DNA from: Corynebacterium liangguodongii
GTDB lineage: Bacteria > Actinomycetota > Actinomycetes > Mycobacteriales > Mycobacteriaceae
DNA: 64,000 nucleotides
Direction: 5' to 3'
Assembly (NCBI RefSeq): GCF_003070865.1
Contig: NZ_CP026948.1
Location: 62,001 to 126,000, forward strand
Shown: one piece after another, positions 42,809-52,785 of the stretch
Numbering within the stretch: position 1 is the stretch's first letter
How the letters are laid out: each line of letters starts with the position of its first letter
Notes under the pieces: generated by a model
Told to the model about the DNA's origin: nothing
The model's input: only the letters and a program-made list of their open reading frames with translations
The model's database searches: none
Made by a program: the position numbers and the translations under genes

Positions 42809-43684
42809 CTACGCGTGCGCCGTGATCCATCCCGCGGCCTCGCGGCGGTCGGGGCCTTCGTAGCCGCCGTGGGCGGTGATCCCGGCGGCGAGCTTGAACA
42901 CGTCGAGGCCCAAGGTAGCCAAGACGTGGGCGACCGGAGCTAGCGGCGCCAGTCCGCTGGCCAGGCCAACCTGCATCGCCGGGGCGACCAGCCCGCGCAG
43001 GCTAGGAGGCATGGAGCACACGACGTCGTCGGCGTGGCAGATCTCCAACACCCGCGGCCCGAGTTCGCCGTAGCCCTCGGGCAGCGAGCCGAGCGCACCC
43101 CTCGAATCGGGCGGGGTCCCGGGCGATAGCACCGCGCCGTTGCCGCCCTGGTGGGGGTTGGAAAACAGCGCCACGGAGCCGACCCTTTCGGGGCCGATCG
43201 GGCCGCGGCCGTGGGCGATGTCGCTGGTCATCTGCGAGGTGATGTGGGCGCCGAGGGAGTAGCCCGTGAAGCTAAAGCGCGCCTCGGGGCAGCGCTGGGC
43301 GAGGGTGGTCACCGCGTTTCGGGTCTCGCGGTAACCATCGTCGAAGGCAGCGGGGTAGGTATCCACGGCGAAGGGCAGCGAGCGGTAGGACACCCACAGC
43401 GCCTCCACGGCCCCGTGGGTCTGTGCCTCGACAATCAGGCCGGTGCTAAAGACGTTGCCGCCGTGCGGGATCGCGGTGGGCAGACCTTCGACGGTGTTGG
43501 CGCCGCCGGGCACGGCGATGAGGTAGTGCGCGCTGCAGCCCTGCTCGTTGACCACGGTGTTCGCCCTGTTCGACGAGATTTCCTGTGCCCCGGCAGGCCG
43601 CGGTGTCGCACCGATGGTCACGGCGGCGAGAAGTGCCGCAGCGCCCAGCGCGTTGATGAATGTCCTTGCTGTGCTCGCTGCCAT
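42809..43684 (-). CDS. Secreted cutinase-family esterase
   Basis: 291 residues. A signal peptide (cleavage near PAGA/QE) is followed by a cutinase domain with the nucleophile motif FTGYSLGAH, a paired cysteine region (CHADDVVC), and the catalytic Asp and His expected at DDVVC and near the C-terminus. Actinobacterial cutinase-like proteins act as lipases or esterases, in mycolata often on envelope lipids. It is located five bases after the embC stop, in the same direction, which favours an envelope role. Confidence 0.88.
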   Translation of the reverse strand: MAASTARTFINALGAAALLAAVTIGATPRPAGAQEISSNRANTVVNEQGCSAHYLIAVPGGANTVEGLPTAIPHGGNVFSTGLIVEAQTHGAVEALWVSYRSLPFAVDTYPAAFDDGYRETRNAVTTLAQRCPEARFSFTGYSLGAHITSQMTSDIAHGRGPIGPERVGSVALFSNPHQGGNGAVLSPGTPPDSRGALGSLPEGYGELGPRVLEICHADDVVCSMPPSLRGLVAPAMQVGLASGLAPLAPVAHVLATLGLDVFKLAAGITAHGGYEGPDRREAAGWITAHA

Positions 43685-43689
43685 GCCTT

Positions 43690-46600
43690 CTAGTCTTTCT
43701 TCTCTTCGGGGTCGCGGATCTTCATCGGGCCAGGGGTGAACCAGCCCCAGCGGGTCGCATTGTCGTGTTCCACTGCTGCGACCTGCGGGACCTCGCCCGC
43801 GGAGTTCGTGCGCGGTTCGTACTTCGCCACAGAACCCCAGTCGCGCGCCCAGTCGTTTCGCAGGTATCCGGGGATGTCGTAGGAGTAGTTCACCGCCTCC
43901 GTGGTCGCCAGCGCGCCGCCGCCCAGGAAGTCCATGAAGCCGGAGAGCTGGGCCTTGCCCGGGGCGTCCGGCATGATGCGGAACTCAGGGATCTCCGCCA
44001 CGCCCGCGTAGTGGTTGAAGGTGCGCTGGCAGGGGTACTGCAGCGCCACCGACCAGTCCAGCAACCCGGGGGTGGAGGGGGCGAAGACATCCCCGAGAGG
44101 CGCCAGCGTGGGCACGCGCGGCGGGGTCAGCGCCATCCAATCCCGATCCGCCAGCGAGGAGTCCTCTGCAACGAGGCGGACCACGTCTGCCTCCTCGGGC
44201 AGATCCGCGATGGGGTAGCGCAGGTTGCGCCACGACGGGGTCGGGCCCTGGTCGAGCATCTCGACCTCCCCGAGGCGCTCGACGGAGGTGCCGTCGCGAA
44301 GCGCGCCGTACTCGAGCTTGAGGTCGGCGCCTTCTTGCTCCACGCCGTTGATGTCCTTGTGCGCGATGCGCCCGGCGGCGGAGGCGACGACGAGCGGAGC
44401 GTCCTCGCGCGCGGGCGGGAGGGCGAACCAGGCCGTCTCGAGCTGGGCCGAGCCCGTCGGCTCCTCGGAGTAGGACCCCAGCATGGGAACTTTGGTGTAG
44501 TCGAGGTTAAACGGCAGGCGGACGGTCGAGCCGTTGGCCCCGCGCATGGTCTCCGGGCGGTTGCCCTGGGTGCTCGTACGGGTGGTGGACTGCTCCTGCT
44601 CGGTGGTGGCCTTCGCGGCATCCGCGGAACCCGACCCTGCGTTGGTGTTGGTGCCGGTGCCGTTGCCGGTGGTGGCGCTATTGGTGGCCCCGCTCGGGTC
44701 GAGGGTCGAGGCCGAGGCGTTGTTATTGGCATCGGTGCGCGGGCTCGACGCGGACGAGCTGGAGTCCTCCTCCACGATGAAGGAGGGCACGCCCTCCGGG
44801 TCGAACCCGCGGTTATCCCCGCTGTCGAGGGAATCGGCCAACGCGACGCCCCCGATCGGGGAGAGGAAGGACTCGTTCGTGTTGGTCTCGAGCAAGACGT
44901 CGGAGCCGAGCTGGCAGGAATTTCCGGCGAAGGTGCGAACGTTACCCATCCCCACCGAGTAGGCCGGGGCCTGGTCAAGGAAAGCCTTGACAAAGGTGAG
45001 GCAGGAAAACGCCACCATGAGCGCGGCGACGATCGCGATCGGGGCGGACATGAGCCCCGCGAAGCGGCCCGCGCCCACGCGCGTTGCCCGGGCGTGCCGG
45101 AGCGATTGGAAGACCCCGATCATAAGGATCACAAGCGCGATGACGAGCACGACAGTGTTGGCCTCCACGGCGTGGAGCTGCACCGTCTTATCCCACCACG
45201 GCACCCCGAAGGAGGAGACGTACCACCAGCCGTTCCACCCGGCCAGGGTCACGGCCATGAGAAACGCCACCCCGGCAAGCGCGAAGGTGCGGTTGCGCGC
45301 CGAGCGCAGTGCGATGTGGGAGAGCACCACGGCGCCGAGGGCGGCCACCGCCCCGCCGATCCCCGCGTAGATGCCGAAGTGGTGGGTCCACTTCGTCGGG
45401 GTGAACATGAGGAAGAACGTCGAGAGCGCCACGATGAGAACCAGGCGCACCGTAGGCCCCTTCGCCGCGCCGGGGATGGAGCCCATCCGCACGAGCGCCC
45501 AGGCGATAAGCCCCAGGCAGGCGAAGAAGACGAAGGTGGGGAAGCGCCTGGTCATGGAGCCGTCCACGGTCTGGTCGAACAGCGTGCCGTAGCGCACCCA
45601 CTCCGAGTACCAGTCCAGCGCGGGGCCCACCTTCGAGCGCACCGAGGTCGCCTCGAGCACGGTGGCTAGCGTCTGGTCGTGGAACACCGCGAGCATCACC
45701 GCGAAGCCCGCGGCGAGGAACGGGGCGATAAAAGCCAACCGGGGGGCATGGGGCAAGCGGCGCTCCATGATGGCGAAAAGCGCCGGTAAGGAGATGAGGA
45801 ACACGCCGACGGCGGCCAGGCCGGTCGGTCCGCAGGCGAGGGTGAATGCGGCCAGGATCGTGCCCACCGCGGCCGGGAAGAGTCGCTCGGTGGCGATCGC
45901 TCGCTCGAAGGACGCCCACGTGGCAATGAGCCCGAGCGCGATGATCGGCTCCGGGCGGGTGCCGTTGTTGTAGGGCAGCCAGAAACTCAAGAAGACCAGC
46001 GCGGCAGTCCAGTGGGCCATGCGCCTCTCGGCAACGACGGGCCCGAGCCGCGGCAGGAGCTCCCGGGAGAGGATCCACCACGTGGCCACGCCCGCGAGTA
46101 ACGACGGCAGGCGCATCCACATCGACGCCGTGGAAATCTGCGCGAAGGCGGAGAGGATGTCGTAGTACGGCGAGCCGAAGGGAGATTCCGGCACACCGTA
46201 CCAGCGGTAGTAGTTCGCCATGTAGTCCGACTTGGATGCGACCCGCGCCATGGTGAGCAGGTAGCCGTCATCGGAGGTGTTCGCCCCGAAGATGTGCCAG
46301 AAGCCGAGCACGGCGAGCACGAGAGCGTCGAGGGGGCGGAAGGTGCGCCACTGGCTGCGCAGCAGCGGGAAGCGGCGGCCGTCGCGCGCGTCGAGGCGCC
46401 ACAGCGCCCAGAGCGCGACGATGAGGGAGGCCGCGCCGAGCGCCATCGCGCCGGATTTCAGCGCGGTCGGCGAGGAGGTGAAGCGGGAATTGACGTTGAC
46501 CTGGGCGGCGAGCCCGGCGTCGACAAGCGTGCCCGCTTCGCCCTCTAGCTCGCTGTAGATGCCGGTGACCTGGGGGCGAAGGTCTTCCTCGCCGTCCTCG

Positions 46601-47100
46601 CTGAGGTCCGTGCCGGAAATTGCGATGCTCGTACCCTCCGAGGTGGCGGAGACCTCAAGCAGTGCGCTCGCGGGAAGGGAGGCAACCTGTGCGGCATCGA
46701 GCTCGAAGAGCACCTCGTTGAGCGAGGTGACGAGCAGGCCGCCGTCCGGCGCGGAGACGAAGAGCCCGCGGTCGCTGGCCTCCTGGGAGGAGGCGGGCAG
46801 GGTGCCCGCGATGAGCGTCTCGCCGTCACGCAGCGCCGCGATGGACTCCTTAACCGGGACATCGAGCTCGATCGACTCGGGCGCCAGGGAGATCAGCGGT
46901 GCGTTGATCGAGCCCAGCGACTCGTTCTGCGGCCAGCTCACCGTCGATTCCACCTGGTTGATCGGGAGGATGGGGGTGAGCAAGAAGCAGGTGAACGCGA
47001 GGAGCCCGGAGACGATGGCGCACAAGACCAGCGGACGGGGGGCGCGGTTTTCGGCTTCGGCTAACACGTCGTTGAACTCTACTGGGCGGTGCGTGCTCAT
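43690..47100 (-). CDS. embC: Arabinosyltransferase EmbC (single corynebacterial Emb)
   Basis: 1136-residue GT-C enzyme that extends the arabinan of arabinogalactan from decaprenyl-phospho-arabinose. About 13 membrane spans are visible. The early periplasmic loop includes the GT-C acidic motif (the region NTSDDGYLLTMARV), and the large C-terminal carbohydrate-binding part is extracellular. A Ser/Thr/Asn-rich insert (about residues 770-830, with NNNASAST and TGNGTGTNTN) is longer than I would expect. The start overlaps the aftA stop as ATGA. In mycobacteria, Emb proteins are the ethambutol targets. Confidence 0.95.
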   Translation of the reverse strand: MSTHRPVEFNDVLAEAENRAPRPLVLCAIVSGLLAFTCFLLTPILPINQVESTVSWPQNESLGSINAPLISLAPESIELDVPVKESIAALRDGETLIAGTLPASSQEASDRGLFVSAPDGGLLVTSLNEVLFELDAAQVASLPASALLEVSATSEGTSIAISGTDLSEDGEEDLRPQVTGIYSELEGEAGTLVDAGLAAQVNVNSRFTSSPTALKSGAMALGAASLIVALWALWRLDARDGRRFPLLRSQWRTFRPLDALVLAVLGFWHIFGANTSDDGYLLTMARVASKSDYMANYYRWYGVPESPFGSPYYDILSAFAQISTASMWMRLPSLLAGVATWWILSRELLPRLGPVVAERRMAHWTAALVFLSFWLPYNNGTRPEPIIALGLIATWASFERAIATERLFPAAVGTILAAFTLACGPTGLAAVGVFLISLPALFAIMERRLPHAPRLAFIAPFLAAGFAVMLAVFHDQTLATVLEATSVRSKVGPALDWYSEWVRYGTLFDQTVDGSMTRRFPTFVFFACLGLIAWALVRMGSIPGAAKGPTVRLVLIVALSTFFLMFTPTKWTHHFGIYAGIGGAVAALGAVVLSHIALRSARNRTFALAGVAFLMAVTLAGWNGWWYVSSFGVPWWDKTVQLHAVEANTVVLVIALVILMIGVFQSLRHARATRVGAGRFAGLMSAPIAIVAALMVAFSCLTFVKAFLDQAPAYSVGMGNVRTFAGNSCQLGSDVLLETNTNESFLSPIGGVALADSLDSGDNRGFDPEGVPSFIVEEDSSSSASSPRTDANNNASASTLDPSGATNSATTGNGTGTNTNAGSGSADAAKATTEQEQSTTRTSTQGNRPETMRGANGSTVRLPFNLDYTKVPMLGSYSEEPTGSAQLETAWFALPPAREDAPLVVASAAGRIAHKDINGVEQEGADLKLEYGALRDGTSVERLGEVEMLDQGPTPSWRNLRYPIADLPEEADVVRLVAEDSSLADRDWMALTPPRVPTLAPLGDVFAPSTPGLLDWSVALQYPCQRTFNHYAGVAEIPEFRIMPDAPGKAQLSGFMDFLGGGALATTEAVNYSYDIPGYLRNDWARDWGSVAKYEPRTNSAGEVPQVAAVEHDNATRWGWFTPGPMKIRDPEEKKD

Positions 47101-48965
47101 CGGGAACGGACCACCACCACGAACGGTCCGATCTGGGCTTTATCCCACTCGGGGGAGTCGAACGAGGCGGGGTTGAAGAACAATCGCTCGTAGACCATGT
47201 TCGGTTCGTTGGGGAAGATGTCGTGGCCCACGTGGGTCTTATACGGCTCAGATTCGTCGTCAAGGTTGCCGCGGAAGAGGAACACGTCGGGCGCGCGCCA
47301 CGGCAGGGAGTCGAGGGCCGCGAGCATCTCCTGCGGGTCTTCCAGGGCGTCGTAGGAGCCTTCCGCGAGCGTCGTGAGCGCCTCCACTCGCCGGTCGTAC
47401 TCGCCGAGGGGGTTGGCGTAGTGGCTGGTAAACGCGTTGAAACCGTAGTAGGGGTTCATGGCCATGAAGTTGATCTCATCGGTGAGTACGACGGTATTGG
47501 TCGGCTCAAAGCCGTGCGCGGAGATGAAGCTGCGGACCTCCCCGTAGTAGCGCCCGGCGTCGGCCGGGAAGCGGTCGGCGCGCTCGCCGTTGCCGTCCGT
47601 ATCGGCGTAGGCCTGGTCGATGTGGGCCTGGTTTTTCTCGGGAATCTGCTGGATGTAGAGTCCCCCGGCGGCCGCGAGCAGGATCACCCCGGCCGCGGTC
47701 GCGGCGGGGGCGAGCGAGCCGAAGGCGCGCTCGAGGAGCGGGCCGGTGTGGGACAGCGCGACGAGGCCGGCGGTGGCGAAGAGCAGCAGGATGAGCACCT
47801 CGACGCGGAAGCCGAGCAGCGTGGTGCCCAGCAGTGGGGTGACCATGGAGGCGAAGACCCACGCGTAGCACACCGCGATGGTGACCGCGAGCCCGGTGAC
47901 CGCGGGGCGGCGGATCGCCGCGCACAGGTAGAACAACCCGATCAGCGAGAGCACCCCGAGCACGGAGAACGTGAAGAACGGTAGCGGGAACTGGGTTCCG
48001 TGCACCGGCAGGAAGTGGTTCGCCGTGGACCTCGCCTGGTAGTCGCCGAAGGCGAGGTTGTAGAGGTAAGGCCCCCACGAGAGCAGGGCGATGCTTAGCG
48101 ACGCCACACCCACCGCAACCAAGTGCACCAGCGGCACCCAGGAGCGGCGCGCAAGGGCGAGGCCGAGCGCCAGGGCGACTACGCTCAAGGCGGTAAGAGC
48201 GGTAAAGAGCGTGTAGAAGGTTGCGGAGACCCCCAGGTAAAGGGCGAGGGCGGCGGTCGCCGTCCACGACCCCGCAAGCGCCTTCGAAGCCGCGACCGCC
48301 GCGGCCGGCACGAACATGGCGACGATCGCCGCGTAGGGCTCATCCGGGGTCTCGGTGAGCACGATCGCGGTGGTGGCCAGCGCGATCGCGGTCGCGAGCG
48401 GCAGGGAGCCGGTGAGCGCGCGCCACACCGGCGTCAGCGCCGCGGCGGCGGCAGCCAGGGACACCAGCGCCCACGGCTGGTAGACCTCCCAACCGTCCAT
48501 GCCGAGTGCCCCCGCCATTCGCCCGCCGAGCCAGAACCAGCCGATGGGGTAGAAGGTGGGCAACCCGACGTAGTTCATGTCCTGGTTGGACATTGTCTCA
48601 GTCATCCGGGACAAAAACTGGGTGCGAAAGCCCTGGTCGACCTGGACCCCGTCGAGGTAGAGGCGGGTTGCGCTCAGCGGGATGCCCAGCGAGGTGACAA
48701 CCAAGCCGGCCGGGGCGAGCGCGGCGATGACCTCGGTGAGCAGCGCTCGCGCGCCGCGGATCCACGCCCACAAGGCCGCCGCGGTGGCGACGATGAGGAG
48801 CATCGAAAACGCCGTCGCCAACCCGCGGGTCACCATCGAGGTGTTAAACGCGGGCAGGGATGCCGAGCGGAGGATGAACCAGGAAAGTAAAGCGAGCACG
48901 GCCGCGCCGAGCGCGGATGCCGCGACCCGCGCGACGTGCGCGCCTACCCCGCGAGTGTCTGTCAT
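47097..48965 (-). CDS. aftA: Galactan 5-O-arabinofuranosyltransferase AftA
   Basis: 622-residue GT-C membrane enzyme that places the first arabinose residues on galactan. It has about 11 spans and a C-terminal periplasmic domain; the GT-C family acidic motif is expected in the first loop (LYLDGVQVDQGFRTQF). The ATG at 48965 is chosen, immediately downstream of the dprE2 stop region; the frame stays open far upstream but that is dprE2 antiphase. It overlaps embC, matching the Rv3792-Rv3793 order. Confidence 0.94.
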   Translation of the reverse strand: MTDTRGVGAHVARVAASALGAAVLALLSWFILRSASLPAFNTSMVTRGLATAFSMLLIVATAAALWAWIRGARALLTEVIAALAPAGLVVTSLGIPLSATRLYLDGVQVDQGFRTQFLSRMTETMSNQDMNYVGLPTFYPIGWFWLGGRMAGALGMDGWEVYQPWALVSLAAAAAALTPVWRALTGSLPLATAIALATTAIVLTETPDEPYAAIVAMFVPAAAVAASKALAGSWTATAALALYLGVSATFYTLFTALTALSVVALALGLALARRSWVPLVHLVAVGVASLSIALLSWGPYLYNLAFGDYQARSTANHFLPVHGTQFPLPFFTFSVLGVLSLIGLFYLCAAIRRPAVTGLAVTIAVCYAWVFASMVTPLLGTTLLGFRVEVLILLLFATAGLVALSHTGPLLERAFGSLAPAATAAGVILLAAAGGLYIQQIPEKNQAHIDQAYADTDGNGERADRFPADAGRYYGEVRSFISAHGFEPTNTVVLTDEINFMAMNPYYGFNAFTSHYANPLGEYDRRVEALTTLAEGSYDALEDPQEMLAALDSLPWRAPDVFLFRGNLDDESEPYKTHVGHDIFPNEPNMVYERLFFNPASFDSPEWDKAQIGPFVVVVRSR

Positions 48966-48985
48966 GGCTAACAGTGTGTCATAGC

Positions 48986-49750
48986 TTAAAAATTCAGCCG
49001 GCGCATGATCGGCGCCGGGATGTGCTGGAGCACGAAAGAGATCGGGCCGAACGCCTTGTGCACGAAGACCGCGCGCTGCCCGGCGAGGGCGGCCTCCACG
49101 GCGGCCTTGGCGACGTCTTCCTTGTTCACCGTCAGCGGGGCCTCGTCTAGCCCCTCGGTCATCTTCGTGCGCACCTGGCCGGGGCGCACGACGGTCACCC
49201 GCACGCCGAAGTCCCGCAGCGCCTCGCCGAGCTGCAGGTAGAACCCGTCCATGCCCGCCTTGGAGGCGCCGTAGACGAAGTTCGACCGGCGCACCTTCTG
49301 GCCCGCGACGCTGCTCATGGCGATGATGGTCCCGTGGCCCTGCGCCTTGAAGCGCTGGCCGAGCAGCACGCCGACCGAGACGAAGGCCGTGTAGTTCACC
49401 TCGGCGGATTCCACCGCGGCGGCCTGGTCCTGCCAGAGCTGCTCCTGATCGCCGAGGGTGCCGAAGGCGACGATGGCGACATCGACGTCCCCGCCGGCGA
49501 AAGCGGCCTCGATTGCGGCGGGGTGCGAGGCGGTATCGCGAGCGTCGAAGTCGACGACGCGGACCTCGCCGGCGCCGGCTGCCTGGGCCTCGGTCACTGC
49601 GGCGTCGATACGCGGGGAGCCCTCGCGCGCGGCGAGCGTGACGGTGGGGCTGCCGCCGCGCGAGGCGAGCTCGCCGACGATGGCCAGGCCGATCTCGGAG
49701 GTGCCGCCGAGAAGAAGGATGTGCTGTGCTTGTCCTACTGCGTTGAGCAT
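48986..49750 (-). CDS. dprE2: Decaprenylphosphoryl-2-keto-ribose reductase DprE2
   Basis: 254-residue SDR. Cofactor motif LLGGTSEIG, VAFGTLGD, the catalytic YGASK with Ser before it (MSSVAGQ), and VRPGQVRTKM. It reduces the 2-keto intermediate to decaprenyl-phospho-arabinose together with DprE1. AAGGAG is nine bases before the ATG. It is the second gene of the dprE1-dprE2-aftA-embC block. Confidence 0.94.
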   Translation of the reverse strand: MLNAVGQAQHILLLGGTSEIGLAIVGELASRGGSPTVTLAAREGSPRIDAAVTEAQAAGAGEVRVVDFDARDTASHPAAIEAAFAGGDVDVAIVAFGTLGDQEQLWQDQAAAVESAEVNYTAFVSVGVLLGQRFKAQGHGTIIAMSSVAGQKVRRSNFVYGASKAGMDGFYLQLGEALRDFGVRVTVVRPGQVRTKMTEGLDEAPLTVNKEDVAKAAVEAALAGQRAVFVHKAFGPISFVLQHIPAPIMRRLNF

Positions 49751-49765
49751 GAAAAAGTTCTCCTT

Positions 49766-51181
49766 TTAGTTGAGCTCGAGGCGGCGCGACATGTCGGAGG
49801 CGAACACCCCGGTCGGATCGATCGCTCGGCGGGTCTCCAGCCAACCCGCCAGGCCCGGGTACATCGCGTGGAAGTTCTCGGCAGAGGTGCGCGACTCCTT
49901 GGCCAGGTAGAGGCGGCCCCCGAACTCCATGACCTGCTCGTCGAGGCGGTCGAGGAACTCGCCGAGGCCGGGGCGGATGGGGAAGTCCACGCACACGTTC
50001 CAGCCCTTCATCGGGTAGGACAGCGGTGCTCGGTTGCCCTCGCCGAAGAGCTTGAACACGTTGAGAGCGCTGTAGTGGCCCGAGGCCTGGATCTGGTAGA
50101 TGATGTCCTTAAACGGCTCAACTGCATCGGTAGGCACGACGAACTGGTACTGCAAAAAGCCCTTCGAACCGTAGCCGCGGTTCCACTCGCCGATGAGATC
50201 GAGCGGCTGGTAGAACTGCGTGAGGTTTTTCACCTGGTTGCGCGCCGGCGCGCCCATGAGGTAGTACGCCTCTCCAATCGCCATGAGCGAGAGCTTGTTC
50301 ATCGTCCACGACGGGAAGACATCCGGCACTGTCATCAGCTGCGGCGCGTTGAACTTCAGCGGATCCTTCGCCAGCTTCGGGGCGAACTCCTCGAGCTGAG
50401 CCAGGGTGGCCAGCGAGCCGCGCGAGATCGTCGAGCGGCCCGTCTTCGGCGGCGCCGAAATCGCGTCGAACCAGGCCGACGAGTACGTGTAGTTGACCTC
50501 GGAGCCGTCGGAGTGCGCCGCAATCGTCTCGTCGAGGGTGTCGGTGCGGTCGGTATCGGCGATGAAGTAGGCGGTCTCTGTGCGCGTCATCTCGATGCGG
50601 GCGCGCAGGATAATGCCGGTGAGCCCCATGCCGCCGACCGTGGCCCAAAACAGCGTCCCGTCCGGGTCCTCGGCGGTACCGTGCGGCTCGAGGTGGAGCA
50701 CGCGGCCGTCGGCGACGAGCAGCTCCAAGGAGACGACGTGGTTGCCGAAGGACCCGGCCGAGTGGTGGTTCTTGCCGTGGATGTCCGGCCCGATCGCGCC
50801 GCCGATGGTGACCTGGCGGGTGCCGGGCAGCACCGGGACCCACAGGCCGTAGGGCAGCGCAGCCTTCATGAGCTGGTCGAGGGTGACGCCCGCGTCGACA
50901 TCGACAATCGCGGTGGCAGGGTCGATGGAGTGGATGCGGTTGAGCGGGCGCATGTCCACCACCAGGCCGCCGCCGTTTTGCGCCGGGTCGCCGTAGGAGC
51001 GGCCCATGCCGCGGGCGATCACGCCGCGGCGGGCGTGGGCGGGAAGTGTCGCGTTGTCCTCGGCCACCTGCGCAACGGCGCGCTTGATCACCTCGACGTC
51101 CGGGGTGGAGAGCACGTGCGCCGTCGACGGCGCGGTGCGGCCCCAGCCGTGGAGCGATTCAACGTCAGTGTGTAATTGCAT
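49766..51181 (-). CDS. dprE1: Decaprenylphosphoryl-ribose 2'-oxidase DprE1
   Basis: 471-residue FAD enzyme of the VAO type. It has the flavin-binding stretch [29 protein letters not shown], and near residue 400 the [10 protein letters not shown] segment. Its Cys is the residue equivalent to mycobacterial Cys387, which benzothiazinones trap. It should therefore be drug-sensitive in principle. TAGGCT lies seven bases before the ATG, giving a leaderless start. It opens the arabinan operon. Confidence 0.95.
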   Translation of the reverse strand: MQLHTDVESLHGWGRTAPSTAHVLSTPDVEVIKRAVAQVAEDNATLPAHARRGVIARGMGRSYGDPAQNGGGLVVDMRPLNRIHSIDPATAIVDVDAGVTLDQLMKAALPYGLWVPVLPGTRQVTIGGAIGPDIHGKNHHSAGSFGNHVVSLELLVADGRVLHLEPHGTAEDPDGTLFWATVGGMGLTGIILRARIEMTRTETAYFIADTDRTDTLDETIAAHSDGSEVNYTYSSAWFDAISAPPKTGRSTISRGSLATLAQLEEFAPKLAKDPLKFNAPQLMTVPDVFPSWTMNKLSLMAIGEAYYLMGAPARNQVKNLTQFYQPLDLIGEWNRGYGSKGFLQYQFVVPTDAVEPFKDIIYQIQASGHYSALNVFKLFGEGNRAPLSYPMKGWNVCVDFPIRPGLGEFLDRLDEQVMEFGGRLYLAKESRTSAENFHAMYPGLAGWLETRRAIDPTGVFASDMSRRLELN

Positions 51182-51202
51182 GCGCCCCAGCCTAGTCGAG
51201 CC

Positions 51203-51439
51203 CTAGAGGTCCATGAGGTCACGAATCTCTGGCGGCAGCTCGCTTTGCGACGTGATCACCGGGCGGCCCGCGGCCTTGTGCTCCCGCAGGATTTCGTAGA
51301 CGCGGGTGCGCGAGGCGCTATCGAGAAACGGCAGCTCCTCGGCGAAAAGCCGCACCATGAAATCGGAGAGCGGGGCCTCGACCCGCTGCGCGGCCTCGTG
51401 GATCGCGTCCGGATCATCGCCCTTGTAGTGCTTCCTCAT
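51203..51439 (-). CDS. Hypothetical protein (78 residues)
   Basis: Small charged helical protein starting MRKHYKGDDPDAIHEAAQ with no signal or membrane segment. Its own promoter-like TAGGCT lies eight bases before the ATG. It sits between a divergent membrane-protein gene and dprE1, in the dprE1 direction, with 21 bases between its stop and the dprE1 start codon. No family recognised. Confidence 0.6.
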   Translation of the reverse strand: MRKHYKGDDPDAIHEAAQRVEAPLSDFMVRLFAEELPFLDSASRTRVYEILREHKAAGRPVITSQSELPPEIRDLMDL

Positions 51440-51447
51440 GGTTTTTC

Positions 51448-51457
51448 AGCCTACGAT
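51448..51457. promoter_or_regulatory. Overlapping divergent -10 boxes
   Basis: AGCCTA (51448-51453; TAGGCT on the minus strand) and TACGAT (51452-51457; plus strand) share the bases TA. They serve the two divergent leaderless genes starting at 51439 and 51466. RNA polymerase could bind for only one direction at a time. Confidence 0.5.
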
Positions 51458-51465
51458 GGGGCCAC

Positions 51466-51897
51466 ATGAGCGCACCAATCGACTACAACTCCCTCGACGA
51501 CACCTCAGCCGGGCGCATCGCGCAGGCCGGCTTCATCGCCGCGATGTTCGCCGTGCCGGACGTGGTCCAGGGCCGCGGGGCCCGCGCGGCGGCGTGGACG
51601 GGGCTGGCGGCGGCCAACCTTGCCGCGATCGCCGTGATGAACGCCGTCGACGAGGACCCCCGCAACGACCTCACCGCGGCGGTGGAGCGCGCGCCGGAAA
51701 AGGCGGGGTCGCCCGCGCAGACATGGGGGGTGCTTGGCCTGGGCGTGGCCGTCCTCGGCGCGTTGACGTATGTGAACGTCGCTTTCTACAAGGCGGCGGC
51801 CGGGTGGCTGCGCCGCCGCGGCGTGTCCCGGCCGTACTCCGCGCTCGGGTTCCTCGCCGGGGCCGGTTACATCGCGGCGCGGCGGCTCGCGACATAG
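51466..51897 (+). CDS. Hypothetical membrane protein
   Basis: 143 residues with two to three hydrophobic segments (GFIAAMFAVPDVV, LAAANLAAIAVMN, LGLGVAVLGALTYV) and a basic C-terminus. TACGAT stands as -10 close to the ATG. No recognised domain, but genes of this kind commonly lie near dprE1 in corynebacteria. Its stop is 13 bases before the next gene. Confidence 0.65.
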   Translation: MSAPIDYNSLDDTSAGRIAQAGFIAAMFAVPDVVQGRGARAAAWTGLAAANLAAIAVMNAVDEDPRNDLTAAVERAPEKAGSPAQTWGVLGLGVAVLGALTYVNVAFYKAAAGWLRRRGVSRPYSALGFLAGAGYIAARRLAT

Positions 51898-51910
51898 CAG
51901 GAGGCAACCC

Positions 51911-52774
51911 GTGCCGCTCGCCGAACACCGCGCCCCCGTCATCGACCTCGCCCTGGTGCGCCCCCGCGCCGGGACGCGATCGACCTACGTCGTGCGCGCG
52001 AGCGCCCGCGGCAGCGAGGAAGACGCCTACCGCTACATCGGGATCGACGAGGCGGCCACGCTTGCCGACGTCTCACGCGCCCTCGCCCTCTCCTTCGGCT
52101 TTCACGGCTGCCCCGCACCCTCCGGGTTCAGCGAGCGCCCCGGCGCCCCCACCGAGCTCGCCCAGCCAGACGGGGAGACCACCCTGGGCGAGGCCCTCTC
52201 TGGGGCGCGCACCACGATCTTCTACCACTGGGGGCTGTGGCAGTTCGAACTCGAGCTCGTCGAGGCCTACCCGCGCGACGACAACACCCCGCCCGCCGTC
52301 GTGGTCGCCGGTGCGGGCGACTTCGCCGGCGCGGAGTTCCGGATCGACGAGATCAACCGCGAGCTCATTGGCGACGACTCCGCCCGCGCCGTGCTCGCCC
52401 AGGCCCGCCCGGAGGTGCGCGACATCGTCGAGCGCTCCGGCATGTACGACTATGTGCTCCTGCTCAAGGCGGTGGACCTGGGGCGGGTGGAGGGGGCGTC
52501 GATAAGCGAGGTGCCCAGGGAACGCACCCCGCTCGGCCGCGATGCCTTCTACACGGTCGTGCTCGCGCTCGCCTGCCTTGCCGACGCCGAGACGACCGAC
52601 ACCGTCATCGAAGCCACCTTCGCCGCCCTCGGCCACACCGGCTACCGGGCCCGCGACGTGCGCGAACTATGCGCCGGCTCGCTCGTGCGCCTCGCCGCGC
52701 TCGGTGCCTACGGGGCCGGCGCGCACGCCCCGGTGGCGCGTCTCGATGTCTACAGAGCGCTTTTGCGCGGGTAG
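51911..52774 (+). CDS. Protein with plasmid pRiA4b ORF-3-like domain
   Basis: 287 residues from GTG behind GGAGGCAACCC. Residues about 10-110 (RYIGIDEAATLADVSRALALS, then TTIFYHWGLWQFELELV) match the pRiA4b Orf3/IS1096-passenger fold. The remaining helical part is unassigned. The family is found on plasmids and chromosomes with unknown function. It is followed 11 bases later by the GtrA gene. Confidence 0.7.
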   Translation: MPLAEHRAPVIDLALVRPRAGTRSTYVVRASARGSEEDAYRYIGIDEAATLADVSRALALSFGFHGCPAPSGFSERPGAPTELAQPDGETTLGEALSGARTTIFYHWGLWQFELELVEAYPRDDNTPPAVVVAGAGDFAGAEFRIDEINRELIGDDSARAVLAQARPEVRDIVERSGMYDYVLLLKAVDLGRVEGASISEVPRERTPLGRDAFYTVVLALACLADAETTDTVIEATFAALGHTGYRARDVRELCAGSLVRLAALGAYGAGAHAPVARLDVYRALLRG

Positions 52775-52785
52775 GATTATCGCCC

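Noticed and set aside
43660..45669. 669-residue plus-strand open frame opposite embC
   Set aside because: Its Gly/Arg/His-rich composition is typical of antisense frames in high-GC genes, and embC on the other strand is unambiguous.
47097..49994. 965-residue reading for aftA reaching back through dprE2
   Set aside because: The upstream part is an out-of-frame shadow of dprE2; AftA begins at ATG 48965 with normal length.
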